Shown one piece after another: positions 52,072-59,924 of a stretch of DNA of 64,000 bases; position 1 is the first letter of the stretch, and every line of letters starts with the position of its first letter. The position numbers and the translations under genes are program-made. This DNA comes from Streptomyces antimycoticus. GTDB taxonomy: Bacteria > Actinomycetota > Actinomycetes > Streptomycetales > Streptomycetaceae. The stretch spans positions 1,984,001 through 2,048,000 of the forward strand of contig NZ_BJHV01000001.1 of the NCBI RefSeq assembly GCF_005405925.1, written 5' to 3'. The notes under the pieces were generated by a model. That model ran no database searches. It saw only the letters and a list, made by a program, of their open reading frames with translations, and was not told the DNA's origin.

Positions 52072-53229
52072 TCATCGGCCCTTCGTGAGGGATGCGGTGG
52101 AGTGTTCGCGCAGCAGGACGGCGAGCCGGGCGGCGAGGTAGCCCGCGAGGGCGCCCGTGGCCGGCCCGACGGCCGTCATCGTCAGCAGTTCGGCCGGGTC
52201 CGGGCCGGAATCGCCGAACAGGGCACTCTGGATGGGGAGGGAGAGGCCGACCACGGCTCCCCCTCCGGCGCCCATGATCTGCGGCGCGATCCGGCCCGAC
52301 CAGCCCCGCCTCCTGCTCAGCCACAGCAGTGCCGTGATGGCCGCTGCCGCGAAGAGCATGAACACCGGGATCTCAGAGGGGAGTTCGGGCGGGTTGTCGC
52401 CGAGGTTGTCGCGCAGCGGCAGACCGCTCGCATCCGCGTAGACCCGCGCCGCCCAGGGAGAGAACCACCACAGGAGGAGCTGCAGGACGCCGAGGGTCGC
52501 GGCGGTCGTCAGTGCGGTGCCGCGCCGTCCGATGGTGAGCGTCCCCGTGATCAGCAGGAGGGTGGAGAACAAGATGTTGCCGACGAGCTCGGGTTCGACG
52601 GGCAGCGGGAGTGCGCCGAATGCCTTGGTCGTGATGGGGCTGAAGATGATGAGCACGGGGATGCTGAGGATCACGCCCGCCCGGCCCCACCGGGTGTCGC
52701 GTGCTGCGGCGAAGACGATGACGCTCCCCACCATGGAAAAGGAGATCGAGAGGAACAGCCCGATGTGGGGCGGTGAGTCCAGCACGGCGTCAAAGCCGTA
52801 CAGGGAGTGCCACCACAGGTCCAGAAGCCCGAAGAGCAGGAACAGGGCGGCTCCCGTACCGGTGATCAGATAGCCCAGCGGGGCCCGGAAGACCCCGCCG
52901 AAGACGCGTACGGGCTTGCCACCGGGAAACCGGTCCACCGGCTGGCCGGCGCGCTGGGCAGCGGTCGCGATCAGGACCATGGCCAGGCTGGCGAGACCGG
53001 CGAGGGCGCTGCCGGAGTACAGCATGAGGTGGGAAAGCGTGAAGAACGTGTCCGGGCCGACATCGACATGCCACTGGATGTCCCAGCTCAAGCCGAACAG
53101 GGACATCGTGGTCCCGGCCAGGACGGTGTTGGCGGCGATGGGGCCGGTGCGGCCGGCGCGGGAGATTCTTACGGCGGGGGACGGCTGGGATGGCGTGCCG
53201 GTACCGGTGATGGGCAGTGCTGTGCTCAC
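52072..53229 (-). CDS. Polytopic membrane protein with duplicated D-x3-H...H motif
   Basis: A 385-aa protein from the GTG at 53229 (GAGAAAGG upstream), with about nine or ten hydrophobic segments. It has an internal repeat: SWDIQWHVDVGPDTFFTLSH (D50, H54, D60, H67) and LDLWWHSLYGFDAVL then SPPH (D137, H141, D147, H155). The pattern is D-x3-H-x3-G-x-D-x(6,7)-H followed by (L/I)x L(Y/F). Such conserved acids and histidines at helix ends suggest a metal site. No family is assigned; the first-copy spacing equals the copper ligands of methane monooxygenase PmoC. It lies in an operon with exported proteins. Confidence 0.75.
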   Translation of the reverse strand: MSTALPITGTGTPSQPSPAVRISRAGRTGPIAANTVLAGTTMSLFGLSWDIQWHVDVGPDTFFTLSHLMLYSGSALAGLASLAMVLIATAAQRAGQPVDRFPGGKPVRVFGGVFRAPLGYLITGTGAALFLLFGLLDLWWHSLYGFDAVLDSPPHIGLFLSISFSMVGSVIVFAAARDTRWGRAGVILSIPVLIIFSPITTKAFGALPLPVEPELVGNILFSTLLLITGTLTIGRRGTALTTAATLGVLQLLLWWFSPWAARVYADASGLPLRDNLGDNPPELPSEIPVFMLFAAAAITALLWLSRRRGWSGRIAPQIMGAGGGAVVGLSLPIQSALFGDSGPDPAELLTMTAVGPATGALAGYLAARLAVLLREHSTASLTKGR

Positions 53230-53238
53230 GGGAATGCC

Positions 53239-53286
53239 TTTCTCGTGACGGTTCTCATGGCCGTTCTCGTGGCCGTTCTCGTGGCC
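53239..53286. repeat. 12-bp tandem repeat upstream of the polytopic gene
   Basis: GTTCTCATGGCC (53251-53262) and two copies of GTTCTCGTGGCC (53263-53286) follow a diverged copy (53239-53250). If translation began at an upstream TTG (53292), the repeat would encode HGHENGHENGHEN, a His-rich tail; with the GTG at 53229 it is leader DNA. Confidence 0.85.
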
Positions 53287-53323
53287 GTGCAAGGGCGGTT
53301 ACCGGCGCTGCGCAGCCGGTTGT

Positions 53324-53767
53324 TCAGCCGGAGATCGCCAGCGGGAAGTCGAACTGGTCGCTCCGTGCGCCGTAGTCGACGTCGACGTGGAAGGTCCAGC
53401 GCCCCGGCATCATCAAGTGGACGGCCGTGGAGTAGCTGCCCGGTCTCTCAACCCGCGGGTTCGCCACAGGCGTTGCGTGTCCGTGGGTGGGCATGACGGC
53501 CTGCAGGGTGATGGTGGGCGGACGTTCGCTTCGCTCCCCTTGGCGCGGAGTCAGCCGGATGTCGACGTCCGTGGTGCCGGTGCGGGGCCGGGCCACCGTC
53601 AGTGTCACTTCGGCGGTGGCACTGCCCCCGGTCAGCGAGACGGCATCGTCCGTCCAGGACGGAAGGCATCCGACGGCCACCAGGGCGAGGGACACCGTCA
53701 GCAGCGCCGCGCCGACTCCGGAGAGAAACCGGACCTTGGGGGCGCGGGAGGCGCCGAGAGGGTTCAT
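53324..53767 (-). CDS. FixH/YtkA-like exported lipoprotein candidate
   Basis: A 147-aa protein starting MNPLGASRAPKVRFLSGVG at 53767, overlapping the preceding gene by four bases. One N-terminal hydrophobic segment ends in AVGC (C34), which could be a lipobox. The rest is a single beta-sandwich-like domain with MPTHGHATP, RPGSYSTAVHLMMPGRWTFH and FDFPLAI. These features match YtkA/FixH-type domains found near copper handling and cytochrome oxidase assembly genes. The HGH motif could be a metal ligand. The function is inferred from fold and context only. Confidence 0.75.
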   Translation of the reverse strand: MNPLGASRAPKVRFLSGVGAALLTVSLALVAVGCLPSWTDDAVSLTGGSATAEVTLTVARPRTGTTDVDIRLTPRQGERSERPPTITLQAVMPTHGHATPVANPRVERPGSYSTAVHLMMPGRWTFHVDVDYGARSDQFDFPLAISG

Positions 53768-55461
53768 TTCGCTCCTCCCGCCGGCGACACATGCAGGAGG
53801 TAGGGCATGGTCAGAACGGCACTGTCGCGCTCGGCCTGGATCCACACGCGGTAGTAGCCGGGCCGGGAGAAGGTGTACACGAAGGAGACGTCCGGGCCGT
53901 AGGCGGCTACCGTCTCGTCCGCGGGGCTGTCGCCGTTGAGAGGCATCAGCCCGCTCATCGAACCGCTCGTACTCGCACTCGGCTCGTCCCCCTGGTCCAT
54001 GACAGCCATGTCGTGGGCCGGAGCATCCCCCATGCCATGCGCGGAGTGGCCGCTCATGTGGCCGCTCATATCGCCGCCCATGGAGTGCGCGTGTGCCCAG
54101 ACGGGTGCGCCCTGCGCGGCCCGTCCCATACGCGTCGGGCTGGTGGCGTCCGCCTTGTCGAGCGGCCCGACCACGATCATGTGGCCGACCATGCCGAGCC
54201 AGGGCTGGAGCGTCGGTGTGTCGCCGACGCGCGCGGTCAGGGTGCTCGCGGCTCCCGCTGTGAGCGAGGGCGCCGACAGGCGCACCGGTACACCGTCGAC
54301 CGTCCGCTCTCCCGGCCCCCGCGGGGCGAGTTCGGCGGGAAGGGCCGGGTCACCGCCGCGCGCGGAGCCGTCGGCGACCGTCAGACCGGTCGCCGAGCGC
54401 ACCTGCTGGATCCCGCCGCCGCGGCGGGCGAACTCCGCGGACACGGCGTAGTGGCCGGCCGCGGGCAGTCGTAGCTGGACCTCGTAGCTGCCGGGCGCGG
54501 TGCGTATGGGGTGCAGATGCCAGAGCTCACCGGTCGGCCCGATGACCAGCAGATGCATCAGGGCACCGTCGTGCACGACGAGATCGTCCGCGGGGAGGCC
54601 GGTGGAGCCGTCGTGCACGCTCAGCCGCAGCGTGCCCCGCTCCGCCGCCCTGGCCGGGTACCGACCCGTCTCGAGTGAGACGGGCGGTCGGGAGTAGTCG
54701 TTGGTCACCGGCCGGACGACCGCGTAGGGATCGGCCACGTTGTCGTTCGTGGCATCCACCTGGCCGCCCGGCTCGGGCGGCATGGGCAGGGAGGCGGACA
54801 GCAGCGCGGCGGTGACGGCTGTCGCGAGCGCGGCCACCACGCCTCCCGCCGGCACCAGCGCCCAGGCCCCGCGCCGGGCCCGGACGGCGACGAACAGGGT
54901 CACCAGCATGAGCACACCGGCGGTGACGAAACCGCCGAACACGGTGAGTTCCGGTGGCGACGTGGCCTGGCCCGGCACCACGAAGGGGATCCGCGCGGTA
55001 CGGGATCCGTCGTCGACGACGAGCTCCCAGGGCCCGGCCCGGTCGATGTCCAGGGCGGCGCTGTAGGACCCCGGCGTACTGCCGAGCCGGACCGAGGCGC
55101 TGCTGGTGGTGGTCCCCGCCGAGGAGCCTGCTGCCCGGTCGTGTGACGCGCCGGTGGGCACAGTGCCCAGGCGCAGGGTTCCCGCGGCGGTGCCCCGATG
55201 GGTGAAGACGTCCACGTGCAGGGGGCCGGGCAGCCCGGTGACGCGCCGCAGCATGAAGGTCAGGTCGCGGTCGCCGAGCGTCTGGGCCACCTTCAGGTCG
55301 CCCCCGGCGGTGGAATCCGCCCCTGCGGAGGATCCCGCGCCGACGGACAGGCCCAGGGCGCAGAGCACGGCCACCACCACGCGTGCCACGCGCGGCATGC
55401 CATGCGAGTTGCGACCGGCGGATCTGCCGCGAACCGATGCGGGGGGTGCGTTGTCGTTCAC
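53764..55461 (-). CDS. Two-TM protein with extracytoplasmic domains and His/Met-rich stretch
   Basis: A 565-aa protein from the GTG at 55461; ATG at 55398 is an alternative. An N-terminal signal (residues 24-50) precedes a beta-rich exported domain (55-170), two TM helices (about 176-194 and 205-223) and a large second domain (240-560). The second domain has MHLLVIGPTGELWHLHPIR (H315-L-H317) and LRLPAAGHYAV, as in secreted domains of actinobacterial copper clusters. Residues 457-488 hold seven His and six Met, suggesting soft-metal binding. It is the first gene of the operon and divergent from the sensor-kinase gene. Confidence 0.8.
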   Translation of the reverse strand: MNDNAPPASVRGRSAGRNSHGMPRVARVVVAVLCALGLSVGAGSSAGADSTAGGDLKVAQTLGDRDLTFMLRRVTGLPGPLHVDVFTHRGTAAGTLRLGTVPTGASHDRAAGSSAGTTTSSASVRLGSTPGSYSAALDIDRAGPWELVVDDGSRTARIPFVVPGQATSPPELTVFGGFVTAGVLMLVTLFVAVRARRGAWALVPAGGVVAALATAVTAALLSASLPMPPEPGGQVDATNDNVADPYAVVRPVTNDYSRPPVSLETGRYPARAAERGTLRLSVHDGSTGLPADDLVVHDGALMHLLVIGPTGELWHLHPIRTAPGSYEVQLRLPAAGHYAVSAEFARRGGGIQQVRSATGLTVADGSARGGDPALPAELAPRGPGERTVDGVPVRLSAPSLTAGAASTLTARVGDTPTLQPWLGMVGHMIVVGPLDKADATSPTRMGRAAQGAPVWAHAHSMGGDMSGHMSGHSAHGMGDAPAHDMAVMDQGDEPSASTSGSMSGLMPLNGDSPADETVAAYGPDVSFVYTFSRPGYYRVWIQAERDSAVLTMPYLLHVSPAGGAK

Positions 55462-55519
55462 GCGGCAGACAGTAGAAACCGCCGCCACGCGGTGTCGTCA
55501 CGCACCCGGGGTACGACCT

Positions 55520-55537
55520 GTCCCCCGCGCGGGGGAC
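55520..55537. promoter_or_regulatory. 18-bp perfect palindrome between operon and two-component system
   Basis: GTCCCCCGCGCGGGGGAC is perfectly self-complementary and lies between the divergent starts at 55461 and 55698. It is a likely binding site for the adjacent LuxR-type response regulator, though a hairpin role cannot be excluded. Confidence 0.6.
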
Positions 55538-55697
55538 CGCGTCTCCCCCCGGCGCAGGAAACGTTTTCCGGCAGGGCTCGTGCACTATGTGTGCATGCCT
55601 GGTGCAACTGGCCGCGTACAGGGCGGCGTTCCGGCTGTGTGTTCCGCCGTCCGACGTGCCCGCGGCGCGGGCACGCAGACCCCCTGAGAGAGGGACC

Positions 55698-56879
55698 GTG
55701 TCCGTGTCGATCCGGGGCGCGAGTGGGTCCCTGACCCGGCAGTCCCTCATGGTGGCGGGCTTCTGCCTGCTCGCGGATACGCTCGCCTTCTCCTACGAGG
55801 GTGCGCGGGTGTATCCCGCGGTGTCCTTCTGGTGCCTGCTGGCCGGGATCGCGCTGGTGGACGCGGCGCTCGCGAGTGCGGCCCGTCTCTCGGGTGTCGT
55901 GGCGTTCGCCCAGGCGACCCTGGCCGTGGCCGGTGCGCTGGCCCTGCCCGGCGGTGGTCCGCTGCCGGACACCAACGACGCCGGAATGCTCATCGCCGCC
56001 TACCGGGCGGGGGCCTGGCTGAACGGCCGCCCGGCCGTGCTCGCCCTCCTGTATCTGGCCGCGGGGTCCATCGGGGCCAGGACACTCGGTGCGACGACCG
56101 ATCTCACCGAGTGGCGCACGATTGTGCTGGGCGCGGTGAAGGAGGCCCTCCTCGCCTGGCTGGTGGGCCGCTACACCACGGCCCGGGGCGCGCACATCGC
56201 CGAACTGGAACAGCGGGCCGTACGGGAGCGGGAGAACGCCCGGCACGCCCTCGCGGATGCCATCGCCGGGGAGCGCAGTGCCATCGCCCGCGATCTGCAC
56301 GATGTCATCGCCCATCATGTGAGCGCCATCGGCGTCCATGCCGGAGCCGCCCGTCTGGGGCTCTCCACCAAGGAGGTGTCACCGGTGTCGACGGCGCTCA
56401 CGGCGGTGGAGACCTCCAGCCGCGCGGCCCTTCTCGACCTGCGCCGCCTGCTGGATTTCCTGCACGACAGCCCCGCGGAGGGCGCACGGCAACCGGGGTT
56501 GAGCGACCTCGACGAGCTGATTCACCTCGTGTCCGCCGCCGGTCTGGAGACGGACCTCAGCATCCGGGGCGCCCCGCAGAAACTGGACGGGTCCCTGGAC
56601 ATCGCCGTCTACCGCGTGGTCCAGGAGATACTGACCAATGCCCTGCGCCACGGCGACGGCCATGTGGACATCACCCTGGACTACGGGTCCTCGTCCATCA
56701 CGGTCACCGCGGTCAACCCGATAGCCGTCCCGAAGCGTCCGGTGGAGGATTCCCCGCACCGGGGCCTGGAGGGCATCAACAGCCGAGCCGGCATGTTCAA
56801 CGGCTTCGCCTCGTACGGACCGGTCCACGGCGGAACCGACTGGAAGACCACCGTCACCTTCTCCATGGATGGCACATGA
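55698..56879 (+). CDS. NarL-type sensor histidine kinase
   Basis: A 393-aa membrane kinase from the GTG at 55698 (GAGAGGG upstream). The first 165 residues carry about five hydrophobic segments and no large extracytoplasmic domain, so the signal may be sensed in or near the membrane. A coiled linker leads to the HisKA_3 domain: ERSAIARDLHDVIAHHVSAI with phospho-acceptor H201. The HATPase_c domain follows from about 285 (VVQEILTNALRHG, then HRGLEGINSRAG). It overlaps its regulator gene by four bases (ATGA). Confidence 0.93.
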   Translation: MSVSIRGASGSLTRQSLMVAGFCLLADTLAFSYEGARVYPAVSFWCLLAGIALVDAALASAARLSGVVAFAQATLAVAGALALPGGGPLPDTNDAGMLIAAYRAGAWLNGRPAVLALLYLAAGSIGARTLGATTDLTEWRTIVLGAVKEALLAWLVGRYTTARGAHIAELEQRAVRERENARHALADAIAGERSAIARDLHDVIAHHVSAIGVHAGAARLGLSTKEVSPVSTALTAVETSSRAALLDLRRLLDFLHDSPAEGARQPGLSDLDELIHLVSAAGLETDLSIRGAPQKLDGSLDIAVYRVVQEILTNALRHGDGHVDITLDYGSSSITVTAVNPIAVPKRPVEDSPHRGLEGINSRAGMFNGFASYGPVHGGTDWKTTVTFSMDGT

Positions 56880-57592
56880 CCCTGCGTATCCTCCTGGCCG
56901 ACGACCACGCCATGTTCCGCTCGGGGCTCAAGGCGGTCCTGGGCACCCAGGACGACCTGTGCTGTGTCGCCGAAGTGGCCGATGGCCAGGCAGCCGTCGA
57001 GGAGACCGGCAGGCTGGCACCCGACGTCGCCATCCTGGACGTCCGCATGCCACGCCTGGATGGACTCCATGCCGCGGAGCGCATCCTCGGCAGGCCGGGC
57101 AACACCACGAAAATCATCGTGCTCACCACCTACGACGACGACAGTTACGTCTACCGCGCCCTCCACATGGGAGCCAGCGGATTCCTCCTGAAGAGCGCCC
57201 CTCCCGAGGAGACGATCGCGGCCATCCGCATCGCCGCCCGAGGCGATGCCCTCATCGATCCCTCGGTCACCCGCCGTCTCATCTCGCGTTTCGCCGGCAG
57301 CATCGCCCCGCCCGCGTCCTCCACCGCGCTCGAGCGGCTGACGGCCCGCGAGCACGAGGTGCTGATGCTGGTGGCCCAGGCGCACAGCAACACGGAGATC
57401 GCGCAGCGGCTGGGCATCGGCGACGAGACGGTCAAGACACACGTCTCCCGGATCCTGGCGAAGCTGGGCCTGCGCGACCGCACCCAGGCCGTCATGTACG
57501 CGGCCTCGCATCGGCTCGTGGCACCGCTTCCCGCTCCGCCGCCGCCCGGTACGGAGCGCTTGGGGCGGCGCAGGGGAAGGGGCGGTCGCTAA
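56876..57592 (+). CDS. NarL/LuxR-family response regulator
   Basis: A 238-aa protein: a receiver domain (residues 1-120) with acidic pair D9/D10, phospho-acceptor D55 (VAILDVRMPR) and the conserved Lys in GFLLKSAPPEE. A LuxR helix-turn-helix follows at about 155-215 (LTAREHEVLMLVAQAHSNTE, GDETVKTHVSRILAKLGLRD). The C-terminus is basic and Pro-rich. It most likely controls the divergent metal-type operon through the palindrome at 55520-55537, and perhaps its own operon. Confidence 0.94.
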   Translation: MTLRILLADDHAMFRSGLKAVLGTQDDLCCVAEVADGQAAVEETGRLAPDVAILDVRMPRLDGLHAAERILGRPGNTTKIIVLTTYDDDSYVYRALHMGASGFLLKSAPPEETIAAIRIAARGDALIDPSVTRRLISRFAGSIAPPASSTALERLTAREHEVLMLVAQAHSNTEIAQRLGIGDETVKTHVSRILAKLGLRDRTQAVMYAASHRLVAPLPAPPPPGTERLGRRRGRGGR

Positions 57593-57750
57593 AACTGATC
57601 CGGGGTGTGCAGCATGTCGACCACGGCGCGCGAAGCCTGCAGCGCCCGGTCACTCCTGAGGCCGGCCGCGATATGCAGCGCCTCCTCGAAGGTGAGGATC
57701 GCCCCTCGTTGCTCCGTGGGCGCGTCCGGTGCCAGTTCCTTGAGGCCGTT
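57589..57750 (-). pseudogene. Unidentified gene remnant (C-terminal 53 codons)
   Basis: The reading LNGLKELAPDAPTEQRGAIL ... EEALHIAAGLRSDRALQASR ... VVDMLHTPDQF ends with a TAG at 57589, overlapping the response regulator stop. Codon third positions in this stretch are nearly all G/C, as in the genuine genes, so it appears to be real coding DNA. It starts abruptly at about 57750. I do not recognise the family. Confidence 0.55.
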
Positions 57751-57754
57751 GAGC

Positions 57755-58069
57755 GCCGAGGACGCGGAATGGATCCTGGGGCAGAATCTGCTGCTGCCGC
57801 GCGAGCACGCCGCCACGCTGCATCTCGGCTACTGCGGCAATGACTGGCGGGACGTACTGCCCCGGATCACCGTGCCCACACTGGTCATCGGCGGGGCGGC
57901 CAGCTTGATCCCCGCCGATGTCGCGGAAGGTGTCGCCGAGCGGATTCCGGAATCCACGATCCGCATTCTCTCGGCGGACGAGAAAGGCAGCCACCTGATG
58001 TTCTGGGAGAATCCCGAGCTGTTCAATGCGGTGGTATCCGATTTCATCGGCACCGGAACCGTCAAATGA
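57755..58069 (+). pseudogene. Alpha/beta hydrolase remnant (C-terminal third)
   Basis: About 104 residues of an alpha/beta hydrolase: DAEWILGQNLLLPREHAATL, then NDWRDVLPRITVPTLVIGG (the strand carrying the acid-side segment) and ESTIRILSADEKGSHLMFWE with the catalytic His (GSHLMFWENPELFN). The nucleophile elbow and N-terminal half are missing. It is truncated at about 57755, back to back with the remnant on the minus strand. Confidence 0.8.
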
Positions 58070-58085
58070 ACGAGCGGCCCCGGTC

Positions 58086-58712
58086 TCAGGCGACGTGCAG
58101 CAGGGCGCTGGTCTCGGCGGACGACATCTCGGTGGCGTAGACGCGACTGCCCGGCTGATGCTTGCGGCCGCCCTCGCCCAGGTGCCCGGCGTCCACGGCG
58201 GCGAAACCGATGTCGCGGATCAGCCCGGCCACCGCGGCCTTGGCCTCCTCGTCGTTGCCGGACAGCGGGATGGCCACCCGGTCGGTGGCGCCCTGGGGGC
58301 GGGCGTGGTCACGCAGGTTCTCCCAGTAGATCGCGTTGAACGCCTTGACCAGGTTGGCGCCGGTGTGGGCCTGGATCTTCTCGCTGGAGGTGGTGGCGTC
58401 GCCGTCGAGCTCCGGGTCGTGACCGTCCCGCTCGGGGTAGTAGTTGCAGGTGTCGATCACGACCTTGCCGCGCAGCGGCTCGGTCGGCAGCTCCTGGTAG
58501 CGGCCGTAGGGGATGGACACGACCACCGCCTCGCCGAACCGCGCCGCCTCCTCGGCGGTCACCGCACGGATCGGGCCGCCGATGTCGCCCATCAGGTCGG
58601 CGAGGGTGTCCGGGCCGCGGGAATTGGCGATCGCCACGTCGTAGCCGATCGCGGCGAAGTGGCGGGCCAGCGTCGAGCCGATGCGGCCCGCTCCGATGAT
58701 TCCGATGCGCAC
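58086..58712 (-). CDS. NADPH-dependent F420 reductase-like protein
   Basis: A 208-aa protein from the GTG at 58712 (AAGGGGAG upstream). The N-terminal Rossmann motif is IGIIGAGRIGSTLARHFA, with ANSRGPDTL following the second strand as in NADP-binding members. The family (F420_oxidored, PF03807) includes F420H2:NADP oxidoreductase and ferric reductase-like proteins. The remaining segments VVIDTCNYYPERDGHDPELD and NAIYWENL are typical of YhfK-like actinobacterial members. The gene is single, convergent with the hydrolase remnant. Confidence 0.85.
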   Translation of the reverse strand: MRIGIIGAGRIGSTLARHFAAIGYDVAIANSRGPDTLADLMGDIGGPIRAVTAEEAARFGEAVVVSIPYGRYQELPTEPLRGKVVIDTCNYYPERDGHDPELDGDATTSSEKIQAHTGANLVKAFNAIYWENLRDHARPQGATDRVAIPLSGNDEEAKAAVAGLIRDIGFAAVDAGHLGEGGRKHQPGSRVYATEMSSAETSALLHVA

Positions 58713-58995
58713 GGCGTGCTCCCCTTCCTCGACCACGGGTGGGCCACCCACCGGGTAACCCCCGCCCCGCGGGTCATGCAGCCACTTCCCCGCGTATACC
58801 GCGGACGGGAGCGGGAGCGGGCGGGCCCGGCGCGCGTCGAGTCCCGCGGGGAGGGCGGGCCGCGGTCCCGGCTGACGAGACGGGCCTAGGTCTCCGGCCC
58901 CGTCTCAACGTCCACCAACGTCATCCGGACGCCCGATGCGGCCTTCTCGGGGCGGAGCCATCATGCCAGTGGAGACCTGCTGAAAGGAGCACCTC

Positions 58996-59514
58996 ATGTC
59001 CTACCCGGAAGACCTCGAATACCCGGAGCCTCGCTACCACGGCGACAGGGGCGAGGTGAACGCGGCCTTCCGCCCGGCCGGCACCCCGCCGGACCTCTCC
59101 TCACCCGGCGGCTCGACCCACTACCTCGCCACCAGCGAGTCGACCGGCGGCGAATTCGGCCTGTACAAGGTGGAGATGGGTCCACGGTCCGGCGGGCCCA
59201 AGACCCATTTCCACAAGGCCATCTCCGAGTCGTTCTACATCCTCTCGGGCAAGCTGGAGCTCTACAACGGCGAGAAGTGGATCACGGGCCGTGCGGGCGA
59301 CTTCCTGTACGTACCGGTCGGTGGCCTGCACGCGTTCAAGAACGTGTCGGACGAGCCCACCTCCATGCTCCTGCTCTTCGCCCCGGGCGCCCCGCGCGAG
59401 GAGTACTTCGAGCGGGTCGCGGAGATGACCCAGCGCGGCGGCGAGGAACTCAAGCGATTCCGCATCCGGCACGACAGCTACTTCGTGGAGGACTTCGCCC
59501 CCGGGACGGAGTAG
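58996..59514 (+). CDS. Cupin-domain protein
   Basis: A 172-aa soluble protein with an ATG at 58996 behind GAAAGGAG. The single cupin domain is at about residues 55-135: THFHKAISESFYILSGKLEL gives motif 1 (HxH...E), and FLYVPVGGLHAFKNVSDEP gives motif 2 with its His. Metal binding is expected. The family is broad (isomerases, dioxygenases, storage-like proteins), so no function is assigned. It stands alone. Confidence 0.88.
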   Translation: MSYPEDLEYPEPRYHGDRGEVNAAFRPAGTPPDLSSPGGSTHYLATSESTGGEFGLYKVEMGPRSGGPKTHFHKAISESFYILSGKLELYNGEKWITGRAGDFLYVPVGGLHAFKNVSDEPTSMLLLFAPGAPREEYFERVAEMTQRGGEELKRFRIRHDSYFVEDFAPGTE

Positions 59515-59924
59515 TCCGGGACACCGTCGCTCACTACGTCGATCAGCGTGGCCACCGGTGGCCGGGTGATGTTCAGCGAGGGCGGGGTTCCCGCCCTGGG
59601 GTGCCGTCAAGAGTTGGCGCGCGCGGGTGCCGGCACCCCGTGTATGTCTCCAATTCTGAAGTGGGGCGAGCGATACTTCCGTGAGGTCGTGGTCGAGCAA
59701 CGGGCTTACGTTCAACTCGTGAACTCTGCGCGGCTCTTGACCGGCAAGGGCAGAGTCCAAGACAGTCGTTCTGTGTGAGCGCTCTCTCGACCCGTTGGCG
59801 CTCGCGCTGTCCCTGTGCCCGAGTCCCCGTAGCCCAGCCTCCGCCACACCCCACGCCAGGAGCGGGCTACGGGGGCTCGCACACCCCGTAACCGACGTTC
59901 CTTCGGACGAAAGCAGCCCCCCAC
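59515..59924 (+). other. 410-bp intergenic region before the GH16 glucanase
   Basis: No credible gene is seen; short open frames here lack conserved features. The region contains the CebR-like operator at 59774-59787. Nothing else supported was found, and no clear -35/-10 pair was recognised. Confidence 0.6.
59774..59787. promoter_or_regulatory. CebR-like operator upstream of GH16
   Basis: TGTGAGCGCTCTCT has the GAGCGCTC core of the Streptomyces CebR site TGGGAGCGCTCCCA, bound by the LacI-family cello-oligosaccharide repressor. It lies 138 bases before the glucanase ATG. Confidence 0.6.

Noticed and set aside
51460..55461. Naming the operon a methane or ammonia monooxygenase
   Set aside because: Only ligand spacing and topology match; there is no PmoA-like protein and no demonstrable sequence homology.
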